Shown piece after piece: positions 1 through 9,349 of a DNA stretch of 64,000 nucleotides. Under the pieces are notes generated by a model that did not search any database, was not told the origin of the DNA, and saw nothing but the letters and a program-made list of their open reading frames with translations. Both the position numbers and the translations under genes were made by a program. Source of the DNA: Bartonella bilalgolemi (GTDB taxonomy: Bacteria; Pseudomonadota; Alphaproteobacteria; Rhizobiales; Rhizobiaceae). The first letter of the stretch is position 1. Each line of letters starts with the position of its first letter. The stretch covers positions 169,692 to 233,691 of the forward strand of contig NZ_JAMCOF010000001.1 in NCBI RefSeq assembly GCF_023500045.1. The letters are read 5' to 3'.

Positions 1-162
1 ATCGGTTTTTTTATGCGCGACCTTTAATCCGTTATTTTATAACCGACCTGTAATGTTAGTTCCTTAGGACTGAACAAGTTGAAATAATCGTGCACTGAAT
101 AATTTTACGTGGATTTCCTCGTAGTAGTAAGGTTGCAGTGAAAGCCAGGTCAGGATGTTTTT

Positions 163-564
163 ATGATAGAGACAACCACAACAAAAGATCGCCCTCGTTC
201 TCCTCATCTGAGTGTTTATCGTTGGTCAATTACTATGGCAATTTCGATAGCACATCGTATCACTGGTATAGTGCTGTATTTTGGAATGTGTTTTTTGGCT
301 CTTTGGTTAGTTTCAATTGCTTGTGGTGCTGATGCGTTCAAAATGGTTAACCAGATTTATAGATCTTTTCCTGGACTTTGTCTTTTGTTTTTCTATACAT
401 TGGCTGGAGTCCATCATATGGTTGGATGTATTCGCCATATTGTTTGGAATATGAATCCTCGTTGTTTAGCCAAAGAAAAAGCAACTTCAACTGCTTGGGC
501 TACAGTTTTTATTTCTCTTATTGTAACAATTGCAATTTGGATCATTGGGTATGGTGTTGTTTAG
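163..564 (+). CDS. sdhC: Succinate dehydrogenase cytochrome b556 subunit SdhC
   Basis: 133-residue membrane anchor of respiratory complex II. It helps bind heme b and ubiquinone and holds the SdhAB catalytic dimer to the inner membrane. The N-terminal SPHLSVYRW stretch (about 13-21), the family signature AHRITG (about 30-35) and three hydrophobic helices are visible. The HH pair at 84-85 in the second helix supplies the expected heme ligand of this subunit. Length is normal. AGGA sits 7 bases before the ATG. It is first of a tight sdhCDAB operon, 15 bases before sdhD. Identification is firm. Confidence 0.96.
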   Translation: MIETTTTKDRPRSPHLSVYRWSITMAISIAHRITGIVLYFGMCFLALWLVSIACGADAFKMVNQIYRSFPGLCLLFFYTLAGVHHMVGCIRHIVWNMNPRCLAKEKATSTAWATVFISLIVTIAIWIIGYGVV

Positions 565-579
565 CTAGGTGTAGAAAAA

Positions 580-966
580 ATGGAAAAAGATTTGCGAACA
601 GAACTTGGAAAAGTGCGTGGCTTCGGCAGTGCACATACGGGAACAGAGCATTTTTGGTTAGAGAATCTGGTAAGTTTTGCCAATGTGCTTCTTTGGACAT
701 TTTTTATTATTCTTATTATGTCATGCGTGGGAAAGGATTATAGTGTTGTTTATTCGAGATTTTCACATCCTATAGTTGCAATTTTGATGGGGTTGATTAT
801 TTTTTCAAGTCTTTATTACATGAAACTTGGCATGCAGGTTGTTATTGAAGATTATATTCCAAATGAAGGTATGCGAATATTCTTTTTAGTATTGAATATT
901 TTATTTTGTTTTCTTCTGGGCAGTATAATGATGTTTGCCCTTTTAAAAATTGCATTAGGGGCTTAA
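580..966 (+). CDS. sdhD: Succinate dehydrogenase membrane anchor subunit SdhD
   Basis: 128-residue second membrane anchor of complex II. It shows the rhizobial SdhD N-terminus ([13 protein letters not shown], about 14-26), three hydrophobic helices and the GMQVVIEDY motif (about 84-92) near the quinone and heme sites. At the position where E. coli SdhD has heme ligand His71 (HxxxGM...DY), this protein has Tyr80 (TAC, 817-819), so the usual second axial His appears to be missing. Otherwise length and layout are normal. It lies between sdhC and sdhA, 4 bases before sdhA. The family call is firm; the effect of Tyr80 on heme binding is unknown. Confidence 0.94.
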   Translation: MEKDLRTELGKVRGFGSAHTGTEHFWLENLVSFANVLLWTFFIILIMSCVGKDYSVVYSRFSHPIVAILMGLIIFSSLYYMKLGMQVVIEDYIPNEGMRIFFLVLNILFCFLLGSIMMFALLKIALGA

Positions 967-970
967 CAAT

Positions 971-2815
971 ATGGTGAGTGCAATATCATCTCTAGGTGCT
1001 AGAGTAGGGCATGCTGCGTATAGCTATGTAGATCATAAATTTGATGTTGTGGTTATTGGTGCTGGGGGTGCTGGTTTACGTGCAACCCTTGGTATGGCTG
1101 AGCAAGGATTAAGAACAGCATGTATCACAAAAGTTTTTCCAACTCGATCACACACAGTTGCAGCACAAGGCGGTATTGCAGCATCTTTGTCAAATATGGG
1201 ACCTGATAATTGGCAATGGCATTTATATGATACGGTGAAAGGATCTGATTGGCTTGGCGATACTGATGCAATGGAATATTTAGTGCGAAATGCACCGGCG
1301 GCTGTTTATGAATTAGAACATTATGGGGTTCCTTTTTCGCGTACGCAAGAAGGGAAAATTTATCAACGTCCTTTTGGTGGTCATACCACAGAGTTTGGTG
1401 AAGGCCCACCAGTCCAACGCACTTGTGCGGCAGCTGATCGTACTGGTCATGCGATTTTGCATACGCTTTATGGGCAAAGTCTTAAGCATAACGCACAGTT
1501 TTTTATTGAATATTTCGCGCTTGATTTGATTATGACAGATGGTGTGTGTACAGGTGTTGTGGCTTGGAATCTTGATGATGGTACAATTCATCGTTTCTCT
1601 GCAAAGATGGTTGTTCTCGCAACTGGTGGTTATGGGCGGGCTTATTTTTCAGCAACATCAGCTCATACATGTACAGGTGATGGTGGCGGGATGATTGCAC
1701 GGGCTGGGTTACCACTTCAGGATATGGAATTTGTTCAATTTCATCCTACAGGTATTTATGGTTCGGGTTGTTTAATCACAGAAGGTGCACGTGGTGAAGG
1801 TGGCTATTTAGTTAATTCTGAAGGTGAGCGCTTTATGGAACGTTATGCACCATCTTTTAAGGATTTAGCTTCACGCGATTTGGTTTCACGTTGTATAACA
1901 CTTGAAATTCGAGAAGGGCGTGGTGTTGGTGCGAAAAAAGATCATATTCATTTGGTGCTCAATCATATTGATCCCGCTATATTGCATGAGCGTTTACCAG
2001 GGATTTCTGAATCAGCCCGAATTTTTGCAGGGGTTGATTTGACCAAAGAGCCAGTTCCTGTTTTGCCAACAGTTCATTATAATATGGGTGGTATTCCTAC
2101 TAACTACTATGGGGAAGTTTTAAATCCAACAACTGATTCTCCTGATCGTGTTCAACCGGGTTTGATGGCCGTTGGTGAGGCAGGATGTGCATCTGTTCAT
2201 GGTGCTAATCGTTTAGGATCAAATTCATTGATTGATTTAGTGGTTTTTGGACGTGCTGCTGCAATTCGTGCAGGAGAAGTTATAGATCGCAATGCAGAGA
2301 TTCCAGCTCTTAATGAAGCCGCAGTCGATGAAATTATAGCACGTTTTGACCGTTTACGTTTTGCTCAAGGACAGGTCCCAACAGCTATGCTGCGTGAAAA
2401 AATGCAGCGTGCGATGCAAGAGGATGCTGCGGTATTCCGTACGGCAGATTCTTTAGAACAAGGGTGTCAACGGATAAGTAAAATTTGGGATGAACTTTCT
2501 GACCTTAAAGTAACAGACCGTTCACTTATTTGGAACTCTGATTTAGTGGAAACATTAGAGCTTGAAAATTTGATGGCAAATGCAATTACGACTGTTTATT
2601 CTGCAGCTGCTCGTTTGGAAAGTCGTGGTGCTCATGCACGAGAAGATTATCCAGAGCGTGATGATAACAATTGGCGTCGTCATACACTTTCGCATCTATC
2701 ACAGGATGGAAAGGTGACATTATCATATCGTCCTGTTCATGTTGATCCATTAACTCCTGAAGAGGATGGTGGTATAGATTTAAAGCGTATTATGCCTAAG
2801 AAGCGCGTTTATTAA
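971..2815 (+). CDS. sdhA: Succinate dehydrogenase flavoprotein subunit SdhA
   Basis: 614-residue catalytic subunit that oxidises succinate to fumarate in the TCA cycle, passing electrons to SdhB. The N-terminal dinucleotide fold has GAGGAG (about 30-35). [10 protein letters not shown] carries the His (about 61) that binds FAD covalently in this family. Further along are the substrate-site motif HPTG, the TEGARGEGG loop and the capping-domain HYNMGGIPT segment. The C-terminal helical domain ends in the usual KRVY. Length and motif order are typical. The ribosome site before the ATG is weak (GGGGCT), consistent with translational coupling to sdhD. Confidence 0.98.
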   Translation: MVSAISSLGARVGHAAYSYVDHKFDVVVIGAGGAGLRATLGMAEQGLRTACITKVFPTRSHTVAAQGGIAASLSNMGPDNWQWHLYDTVKGSDWLGDTDAMEYLVRNAPAAVYELEHYGVPFSRTQEGKIYQRPFGGHTTEFGEGPPVQRTCAAADRTGHAILHTLYGQSLKHNAQFFIEYFALDLIMTDGVCTGVVAWNLDDGTIHRFSAKMVVLATGGYGRAYFSATSAHTCTGDGGGMIARAGLPLQDMEFVQFHPTGIYGSGCLITEGARGEGGYLVNSEGERFMERYAPSFKDLASRDLVSRCITLEIREGRGVGAKKDHIHLVLNHIDPAILHERLPGISESARIFAGVDLTKEPVPVLPTVHYNMGGIPTNYYGEVLNPTTDSPDRVQPGLMAVGEAGCASVHGANRLGSNSLIDLVVFGRAAAIRAGEVIDRNAEIPALNEAAVDEIIARFDRLRFAQGQVPTAMLREKMQRAMQEDAAVFRTADSLEQGCQRISKIWDELSDLKVTDRSLIWNSDLVETLELENLMANAITTVYSAAARLESRGAHAREDYPERDDNNWRRHTLSHLSQDGKVTLSYRPVHVDPLTPEEDGGIDLKRIMPKKRVY

Positions 2816-2829
2816 GGGGAAAGTGAGTT

Positions 2830-3609
2830 ATGGTACAAATTAGGCTTCCCAAAAATTCTCAAGTTAAAGCTGGAAAAGTTTGGCCTAAACCTGAAGGTGC
2901 TACGCACTTAACAGAATTTCATATTTATCGTTGGTCACCTGATGATGAGGATAATCCTCATCTTGATACTTATTATGTGGATCGTTCAGTTTGTGGCCCG
3001 ATGATTCTTGACGGACTTCTGTTTATTAAAAATCATATTGATCCAACTTTAACACTTCGTCGATCATGCCGTGAGGGTATTTGCGGTTCATGTGCGATGA
3101 ATATTGATGGAACTAATACATTAGCTTGTACTAAAGGAATGGATGATGTTAAACATCCAATTAAAGTGTATCCACTTCCTTCTATGCCTATTATAAAAGA
3201 TTTGGTTCCTGATTTAAAGCATTTTTATGCACAGCATCGTACTATTGAGCCTTGGCTGAAAACTGTTTCTCCTAAACCTGCAAAAGAATGGCTACAAAGT
3301 TATGCTGATCGTCAGAAAATTGATGGTCTTTATGAGTGTATCCTTTGTGCATGCTGTCAGACGTCGTGCCCAAGTTATTGGTGGAATGGCGATCGTTATT
3401 TAGGGCCTGCTGTTTTACTGCAGGCTTATCGCTGGATTGTTGATTCTCGTGATGAAATGAGCGGTGAGCGCCTTGATAATTTAGAAGATCCTTTTCGGCT
3501 TTATCGGTGTCACACGATTATGAACTGTGCACAAACTTGTCCGAAAGGCTTAAATCCAGCTAAGGCGATTGCTGAAATTAAAAAGCTTATGGTTGAACGA
3601 CGTCTTTGA
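2830..3609 (+). CDS. sdhB: Succinate dehydrogenase iron-sulfur subunit SdhB
   Basis: 259-residue electron-transfer subunit linking the SdhA flavin to the quinone site. The N-terminal plant-type ferredoxin domain has the [2Fe-2S] ligands in CREGICGSC and a later Cys in LAC. The C-terminal half has two Cys clusters, [12 protein letters not shown] and [14 protein letters not shown], for the [4Fe-4S] and [3Fe-4S] centres. The Trp pair in SYWWNGDRY is the quinone-site signature. GGGGAAAG precedes the ATG. It is last in sdhCDAB, followed by a 16-base palindrome and a long gene-free gap. Confidence 0.98.
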   Translation: MVQIRLPKNSQVKAGKVWPKPEGATHLTEFHIYRWSPDDEDNPHLDTYYVDRSVCGPMILDGLLFIKNHIDPTLTLRRSCREGICGSCAMNIDGTNTLACTKGMDDVKHPIKVYPLPSMPIIKDLVPDLKHFYAQHRTIEPWLKTVSPKPAKEWLQSYADRQKIDGLYECILCACCQTSCPSYWWNGDRYLGPAVLLQAYRWIVDSRDEMSGERLDNLEDPFRLYRCHTIMNCAQTCPKGLNPAKAIAEIKKLMVERRL

Positions 3610-3640
3610 AAGTTTATCAGCTAAAATAAAAAATAAGTGC

Positions 3641-3656
3641 ATGCTAGTACTAGCAT
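3641..3656. repeat. Perfect 16-base palindrome after sdhB
   Basis: ATGCTAGTACTAGCAT reads identically on both strands and lies 31 bases after the sdhB stop. It is followed within 6 bases by TATTTTTG, so the RNA could form a small hairpin with a short T-run, a possible weak terminator for sdhCDAB. A dimeric protein-binding site is equally possible. The stem has few G-C pairs. Confidence 0.35.
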
Positions 3657-4089
3657 ATGTGTATTTTTGAAAATAGATGAGGCAAACGAGGCTTGAGTGT
3701 AAAGTCTTTTCTGTAAGTTTATTCTTTGCAAATTGGTTATAGGTAGTTTGTAAAAGATTGTCATTATACCATTGCTTGTTAGTTAAGCTTTGCATTTGTT
3801 AAAAATGATATGCTGAAGCTCTAGATTTTATAGCTTAATTTCTATTTGAAACTGTGTTTGTAGTGAAATCTGATTTAGTTTGTTGATATTCTCTGAGATT
3901 GTTTCTCTTTTTGGAGAAAGAAAGTATTGCTGATTGTGCTTGCTGTACCATTTCGCTCTAAACAATGATGTTGTATCAATTTATGATATAATTCTTATGC
4001 ATTGAAATACGTTTATAGTATAATACACTAGTCCATGAAATCTTCAGGTTTGAAGATTAACATTCTATATGCGAATGTTGTATATAATA

Positions 4090-4119
4090 TTGACATTTAT
4101 AGAATAGCGTTCTTATTGT
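4090..4119 (+). promoter_or_regulatory. Promoter-like pair ahead of the putative small RNA
   Basis: TTGACA at 4090-4095 matches the sigma-70 -35 consensus, and TATTGT at 4114-4119 is a tolerable -10 with an 18-base spacer. The start would fall near 4126. No protein gene on this strand follows before ftsK at 6209, so the promoter, if real, serves the structured segment immediately downstream. In AT-rich DNA such pairs arise by chance. Confidence 0.4.
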
Positions 4120-4125
4120 AGAATG

Positions 4126-4250
4126 TTTTTCTCTTTGGTTGGATGGTGAGATGCAATCATCTCTGTGTTTTATACAGCAATCCTAAGGAATTGGATTATT
4201 CGTATCAATTTATATCCTCTCATTTTGTGAGGATTGCGTACTTTTTATTT
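4126..4250 (+). ncRNA. Candidate structured small RNA or orphan attenuator
   Basis: About 125 bases with several ordered stems. A perfect hairpin GAGATG-CAAT-CATCTC spans 4148-4163. A terminator-like hairpin ATCCTC...GAGGAT (4214-4234) is followed by a T-rich run at 4241-4258. GCAATCCT (4177-4184) can pair with AGGATTGC (4230-4237), which competes with the terminator stem, as in an attenuator or switch. Bartonella is known to carry a family of regulatory RNAs (Brt) ending in a poly-U hairpin and placed before an XRE-type regulator gene. No such gene follows here, so that identity is not claimed. Confidence 0.4.
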
Positions 4251-4773
4251 TATTTTTAATTTTTCAAGCGCGTGATTACTTCTCACTATTCTTTCATTTG
4301 CTTTAGTTTCTGTCTTCGCTCATTCTAAAATTTCTACTCATTATCCCAGGTTTCTATAAATAGCGCTCTTTTAAAAAAGATCGGTGATATTGATTTTATG
4401 CATATTGATAATTTTAAGGATTTTTCTCTGTGCATTTCACTTGTCTTTGTTTCAGCAGTTTTGTATCGATTTGAGCACGTATTTCCCTTATTTATTAGGG
4501 ATCATATTTTGAGGATTATATTCTTTTATTTTCTTTGCTAAAAAGAATTATGGTGAGTCATATTTAAATATAATCACAGCTCATTCTTAAATTATCTTTT
4601 AATTTTTTTATCAAAATTTCGATAATTATAGATACGAAGATACATTTTGATTTGTGTTAATTTCATTTTTTAAAATTTTGTCTATTCACGCTTGTACAAA
4701 AACTTTTGAAGTTTTGACTATTATGGTATAAAAATGATTTATATAGAGGATTTAAGGAGTCTATTTTAAGTTA

Positions 4774-6018
4774 TTAGAGTGGGAGCCCACGGAGAAGACG
4801 TGGTGCATTGGAGGTGAGTCCAGAAGCTTCTTGAATAAAATATTTTTTTATTTTTGGCATTTGATTAATAAGTCCAAGGCCAACATCGCGAAATAGGCGC
4901 AGAAGTAAGATATCATTTGAAAAAAGTCTATTGATCCAGTCATTACTGAGAGCCATTCCTACAGTTTCAAAACGCCGCCAACTTTGATAGCGTTCGAGAG
5001 CTGTCATTGATCCGATATCAAGACCCAATCGTGCTGTTTCGATGATGACTTCGGCTAAAGCGGCACTATCACGTAGTCCTAGATTAAGCCCTTGTCCTGC
5101 AATGGGGTGGATTGTATGGGCGGCGTCTCCTACGAGAGCAAAACGAGGTTTGATGCAATGATTTGCTAAAGAAAGGACTAGAGGAAATGCTTGGCGTTCG
5201 CCATTCCAAGAAAGTTTTCCAAATTGGTGACCAATACGTTTTTCAATTTCTGCTTCAAAGATTAAAGTGTCGGCTTTAAGATAATATTGTGCGGTGTGGT
5301 GTTTTTCATTCCATACGATAGCTAATCGGTTACCTTTGAGAGGTAGGAGAGCAAAAGGTCCAGCGGGGAAAAAATGTTGGATTGCTTGACCGTAGTGTGA
5401 TTTTTCATGTTCGATAATGCATGTAATTGCTGTTTGTGTATAAGAATGAGAAAAGCTTTTAAGACCTGCTTTTTCGCCTAGTGTAGAGTGTGCTCCACTA
5501 GCTGCAACCAGCAATTTTGTTTGCCAAATTTCTTTATTACTTAAGGTGACGGTTGTATGCTGGTTTTCTTGATGAAAATGAACGACAGTGGTCTTTTCGA
5601 TAAAAGAGATATGCAAATCTTTTGCACGTTGTTTTAATGCACTGATGAGTCTTTTATTTTCAACCATATTCGCAAAAGGTTCGTTAGGTGTTATATCTCC
5701 TTCAAAGGTTAAAAGAGTTTGTTTGATTGGGTCATTGAGGCGTGAGTCGGTGATGATTATTGAATGAATAGGTTGAGCGTGAGGTTTGATATGTTTCCAG
5801 CACTGTAGTTGTTCAAGCATACGAATAGAAGCGGCAGAAAGAGCAAATGCTTGTGTATTTTTTGTAGATGTGCTGCTTTGGGAAGTGGTATCAACAACAT
5901 TTATTCTTAGTTCAGGGGCGGCATGTTTGAGAGCCACGGCAAGAGCCAAGCCAACAGCTGCACCGCCTGCAATAATAAGATCACATTGTTTTATTGTTTG
6001 ATCGGTGTAGGAAGTCAC
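4774..6018 (-). CDS. ubiH: UbiH/COQ6-family FAD-dependent ubiquinone hydroxylase
   Basis: 414-residue flavin monooxygenase of the UbiH/UbiF/VisC/COQ6 family, which hydroxylates the ubiquinone ring precursor at the inner membrane. The N-terminal dinucleotide site reads IIAGGAAVGLAL (about 15-26), with Ala at the third position of the usual GGGxxG. The second FAD motif VGDAAHTIHPIAGQGLN (near 300) is canonical. Length is normal. It stands alone, divergent from ftsK and convergent with sdh. Which ring position it hydroxylates cannot be told from sequence alone; UbiF or a broad-specificity enzyme are alternatives. Confidence 0.85.
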   Translation of the reverse strand: MTSYTDQTIKQCDLIIAGGAAVGLALAVALKHAAPELRINVVDTTSQSSTSTKNTQAFALSAASIRMLEQLQCWKHIKPHAQPIHSIIITDSRLNDPIKQTLLTFEGDITPNEPFANMVENKRLISALKQRAKDLHISFIEKTTVVHFHQENQHTTVTLSNKEIWQTKLLVAASGAHSTLGEKAGLKSFSHSYTQTAITCIIEHEKSHYGQAIQHFFPAGPFALLPLKGNRLAIVWNEKHHTAQYYLKADTLIFEAEIEKRIGHQFGKLSWNGERQAFPLVLSLANHCIKPRFALVGDAAHTIHPIAGQGLNLGLRDSAALAEVIIETARLGLDIGSMTALERYQSWRRFETVGMALSNDWINRLFSNDILLLRLFRDVGLGLINQMPKIKKYFIQEASGLTSNAPRLLRGLPL

Positions 6019-6208
6019 TCTGTTTCTTTCCCTTGTGGTCAGTTTATTTAATCTTAAATGATATAGCCATTGACCTTATTATCACTTTTTGTGCAGTCTT
6101 AAAGAGAAATTGTTGTATTTATATAGGTTTAAACTGTATTAATATTTTTTATGTTACAAATTTTAGATATAACTCTTGCGTTAAGAGTTTTACGTTCGGG
6201 ATTGATGA

Positions 6209-8632
6209 ATGCATCAGGGTTCTTCTCTTTATGATTTGCCAAAAAAGCCAGAATATCGAAATTCGCATTTTATTGAAATATTTTTACAACAAATAGGGGT
6301 TTTGATTGGGCTTAGCCTTCTAGGGCTTTTGATTTTTTGTATCTTAGCTTTAGCAACATGGAATTTTGCAGATCCATCATTGACTTATGCTAATAATAAT
6401 GAGATCACAAATCTTATGGGGTGGCCTGGTGCGGTTTTTTCAGATCTTGCTATGCAACTTTTTGGTTTGGCAAGTCTTGGTATTTTGTTGCCTCCATTAT
6501 TTTGGTCACTTTTGTTACTTGCACAAAAAAGCATCCATAATTTTGTTTTTCGCCTTTTTTTATGGTTGGTTTCAATAATTTGGTTTACAATTGCGTTTGC
6601 TTTAATGACCCCTTTTGCATCTTTTACAAATTGGCCATTGCCGATTGGTCTTGGGGGTGTTTGGGGAGATAAAATTTTAAATGTTGTTTCTTTATTTTTA
6701 TTTTCTTTTTCTTCGCCGGTAGAGAGCGTGTTGTGGGGTGTTGCTTTAGCGTTTGTTAGTTTTGTAATGGCTATTTTTTCTGGCAATGTAGTATGGCGAC
6801 GTCAGACCGTTAAAAATGAAAGCGGTCCAGTGCGTGTGGATCCAATTTTTGAAACATTAGAAAATGAAGAGTATTCTAATAATGAAGTCCATAGCGGTTT
6901 TTTCTCTACAGCTTTTGGAGCAGTTTTGCATTTTCTTTATTTTTTACAAGCTCGTTTTGAGCGTTTTTTTTCGTTCATGAGTTGGTTTAGAAAAACGGAA
7001 AATTCATTTAATCGAATTGAGCCGGTTTTTTTTAATGAAAAAACAAATTTTCAGGAGTTCCAAAATAAAGCTGTTTCTGCTTCTGAGAACTCCGTTTTAA
7101 AAACTTCAAAAGCGCGTTCAAAGTATCGTTTTACCTTTCCGCTGTTAGATTATCTTGCTATTCCTTCATCAACAGTAAAAAATATGCGACTTTCTCCTGC
7201 TACTTTAAAAGCCAATTCTCAGGAACTTAAAAATATTTTATTAGATTTTGGGGTTAAGGGAGAGATTATTGATGCACGTCCTGGTCCAGTTGTAACTTTG
7301 TATGAATTTGAGCCGGCTGCTGGTATTAAATCTTCTCGTATTATTGGGTTAGCAGATGATATCGCTCGCTCTATGCGTTCTATTTCAGCACGTGTTGCTG
7401 TAGTTCCAGGACGTAATGTTATTGGAATAGAATTGCCTAACGCATCTCGTGAAATAGTTTATTTGCGGGAAATTTTACAGGCGCGGGAATTTTTTGATAC
7501 TGAAGCAAAATTAGGTCTTGCATTGGGTAAAACAATAGGGGGTGAAGCAGTTGTTGCAGATTTAACGAAAATGCCTCATCTTTTAGTGGCAGGTACGACA
7601 GGAGCAGGTAAATCTGTTGCTATTAATACAATGATTTTGTCCCTTCTTTATCGTTTAACACCTGAGCAATGTCGATTAATCATGGTCGATCCTAAAATGC
7701 TCGAGCTTTCGATTTATGATGGTATTCCTCATTTATTGACGCCTGTGGTGACAGATCCTAAAAAAGCAGTCATTGCTCTTAAATGGGCTGTACGTGAAAT
7801 GGAAGAGCGCTACACCAAAATGTCAAAAGTTAATGTTCGCAATATTGATGGATTTAATGCTCGCTTAAAAGAAGCACAAAAACAGGGTGAAGTGTTAACA
7901 CGGACGGTTCAAATCGGATTTGATCACAAGACTGGCGAACCGTTGTATGAAACAGAAACCCTCGATTTAAATCCTTTACCTTATATTGTTGTTATTATTG
8001 ATGAAATGGCAGATCTCATGATGGTTGCTGGTAAGGAAATTGAAGGAGCTGTTCAACGTTTAGCACAAATGGCACGTGCTGCTGGTATTCATGTTATTAT
8101 GGCAACACAACGTCCCTCGGTTGATGTTATTACAGGAACAATTAAAGCTAATTTCCCTACACGCATTTCTTTTGCTGTAAGTTCAAAAATTGATAGTCGG
8201 ACAATTTTGGGAGAACAAGGAGCTGAACAATTATTAGGGCAAGGGGACATGCTTTTCATGATGGGAGGGGGACGTATTCAACGTATTCATGGGCCTTTTG
8301 TAGCAGATGATGAAGTTGAACAGGTTGTTGCACACCTGAAAGAACAAGCAAGGCCTGATTATTTAGAGGCTATTACACAAGAAGTTTCAGATCATGAAAG
8401 TGATGTTTCATCTGTTTCTTCCTTAGGAGATGAGCCTTATAGAAAGGCTGTTATGGTGGTTCTGCGTGATCGTAAAGCTTCAACTTCTTATATTCAGCGT
8501 CGTTTGAGTATTGGCTATAATCGTGCTGCTTCATTAATTGAGCGGATGGAAGAAGAAGGAATTATTAGCCCAGCTAATCATGCGGGAAAACGAGAAATTT
8601 TGGTTCCTGCTACAGAAGAACCATTTAAATAA
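6209..8632 (+). CDS. ftsK: DNA translocase FtsK
   Basis: 807-residue septal DNA pump that clears and segregates chromosome termini at division. The N-terminal 200 residues contain hydrophobic segments anchoring it in the membrane. A short, variable, charged linker follows (about 205-310), far shorter than in E. coli. The RecA-like motor has Walker A GTTGAGKS (about 461) and Walker B VVIIDEMADLM (about 596). The C-terminal gamma winged-helix domain (about 740-800, YIQRRLSIGYNRAASLIERME) would read polar KOPS signals. It heads a probable ftsK-lolA-xthA unit conserved in rhizobia. Confidence 0.96.
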   Translation: MHQGSSLYDLPKKPEYRNSHFIEIFLQQIGVLIGLSLLGLLIFCILALATWNFADPSLTYANNNEITNLMGWPGAVFSDLAMQLFGLASLGILLPPLFWSLLLLAQKSIHNFVFRLFLWLVSIIWFTIAFALMTPFASFTNWPLPIGLGGVWGDKILNVVSLFLFSFSSPVESVLWGVALAFVSFVMAIFSGNVVWRRQTVKNESGPVRVDPIFETLENEEYSNNEVHSGFFSTAFGAVLHFLYFLQARFERFFSFMSWFRKTENSFNRIEPVFFNEKTNFQEFQNKAVSASENSVLKTSKARSKYRFTFPLLDYLAIPSSTVKNMRLSPATLKANSQELKNILLDFGVKGEIIDARPGPVVTLYEFEPAAGIKSSRIIGLADDIARSMRSISARVAVVPGRNVIGIELPNASREIVYLREILQAREFFDTEAKLGLALGKTIGGEAVVADLTKMPHLLVAGTTGAGKSVAINTMILSLLYRLTPEQCRLIMVDPKMLELSIYDGIPHLLTPVVTDPKKAVIALKWAVREMEERYTKMSKVNVRNIDGFNARLKEAQKQGEVLTRTVQIGFDHKTGEPLYETETLDLNPLPYIVVIIDEMADLMMVAGKEIEGAVQRLAQMARAAGIHVIMATQRPSVDVITGTIKANFPTRISFAVSSKIDSRTILGEQGAEQLLGQGDMLFMMGGGRIQRIHGPFVADDEVEQVVAHLKEQARPDYLEAITQEVSDHESDVSSVSSLGDEPYRKAVMVVLRDRKASTSYIQRRLSIGYNRAASLIERMEEEGIISPANHAGKREILVPATEEPFK

Positions 8633-8722
8633 AGTTTTTAAAGCATATTTTAGAAAGTTCTTGTCATCTATTGCCTATGTAAAAATCAATAGAGTATAGT
8701 AAGCATATGAGGAGCATTGTGT

Positions 8723-9343
8723 ATGAGGGGTTATTTTTTTTTGTTGAGAAGAATAGTTAGTATTATTTTGTTATTTTTTCTGTTGAGTAGTCCTGTTTTT
8801 TCGCAGTCAGCGAAACAGTTAGCTCGGGCTCAGAATATTATTAATCATTTTGTAGCTATCAAAACAATGACAGGTGATTTTATTCAATTTAGTCCAAAGG
8901 GAAAAATAACTAAAGGAACATTTTATTTAGAGCGTCCAGGGAAAATTCGTTTTAGTTATAAAGGAGTGCCGTTGCAGATTATCGCAGATGGTAAATCTGT
9001 AGGAATTAATAATCGTGCTTTAAATACATGGAGTTTTTATCACCTGTCTCAAACACCAATGAAATTTTTATTAGGTAATACGATTAATTTATCGTCAAGC
9101 AATTTGTTAGCATTTCGAGAAGATCCGAAAACAATCATGATTATTTTACAGGATAAAACGATTGGAAAAGGACAGATAAAGATAATCTTTGATGCTCAAA
9201 GTTATGCGTTGCGGCAATGGGCAATTCTTGATCAACAAAATTTAGAAACGACTGTTCAAATCATGAATGTGCGTACAAACGTTAGATTTTCTGATGAAAT
9301 GTTCGTAACTCCTTATAAAAATACTGTTACGAAATCGGAATAA
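8723..9343 (+). CDS. lolA: LolA-family outer-membrane lipoprotein carrier protein
   Basis: 206-residue periplasmic protein of the LolA fold, expected to carry lipoproteins from the inner-membrane LolCDE complex to the outer membrane. The N-terminus is a signal peptide (hydrophobic core, cleavage likely after VFSQS near residue 30). The body has the features of alphaproteobacterial LolA: GDFIQFSPKGKITKGTFYLERPGKIRF and the later QIIADGKSV strand. The ATG at 8723 is preferred over TTG at 8717 because GAGGAG lies about 8 bases before it. It sits 90 bases after ftsK and 6 bases before xthA. Confidence 0.88.
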   Translation: MRGYFFLLRRIVSIILLFFLLSSPVFSQSAKQLARAQNIINHFVAIKTMTGDFIQFSPKGKITKGTFYLERPGKIRFSYKGVPLQIIADGKSVGINNRALNTWSFYHLSQTPMKFLLGNTINLSSSNLLAFREDPKTIMIILQDKTIGKGQIKIIFDAQSYALRQWAILDQQNLETTVQIMNVRTNVRFSDEMFVTPYKNTVTKSE

Positions 9344-9349
9344 CAATTA

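Larger units (their letters stand above)
3610..4773. other. 1.16 kb gene-free interval between sdhB and ubiH
   Basis: No convincing protein gene is present; the open frames lack ribosome sites and recognisable composition. It holds the palindrome at 3641-3656, two small hairpins (4041-4056 and 4059-4079), the promoter-like pair and putative structured RNA at 4090-4250, and a weak inverted repeat TCCCT/AGGGA (4484-4501). sdhB and ubiH converge here, so nothing requires a promoter; a promoter-plus-terminator arrangement in the middle suggests an independent RNA. The rest may be eroded sequence. Confidence 0.6.

Noticed and set aside
138..332. Open frame overlapping the sdhC start
   Set aside because: Composition is unlike the neighbours, and the frame runs through sdhC, which has clear family motifs in its own frame.
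4126..4250. Assignment of the small RNA to the Bartonella Brt family
   Set aside because: Brt RNAs precede an XRE-type regulator gene, which is not present; length and sequence could not be compared here.
4774..6018. Ala at the third Gly of the UbiH FAD motif as a sign of inactivation
   Set aside because: A small, conservative change, with all other motifs intact; not enough to suggest loss of function.
5994..6296. Open frame between ubiH and ftsK
   Set aside because: No ribosome site, Cys/Ile-rich composition typical of translated AT-rich non-coding DNA, and it runs into ftsK.
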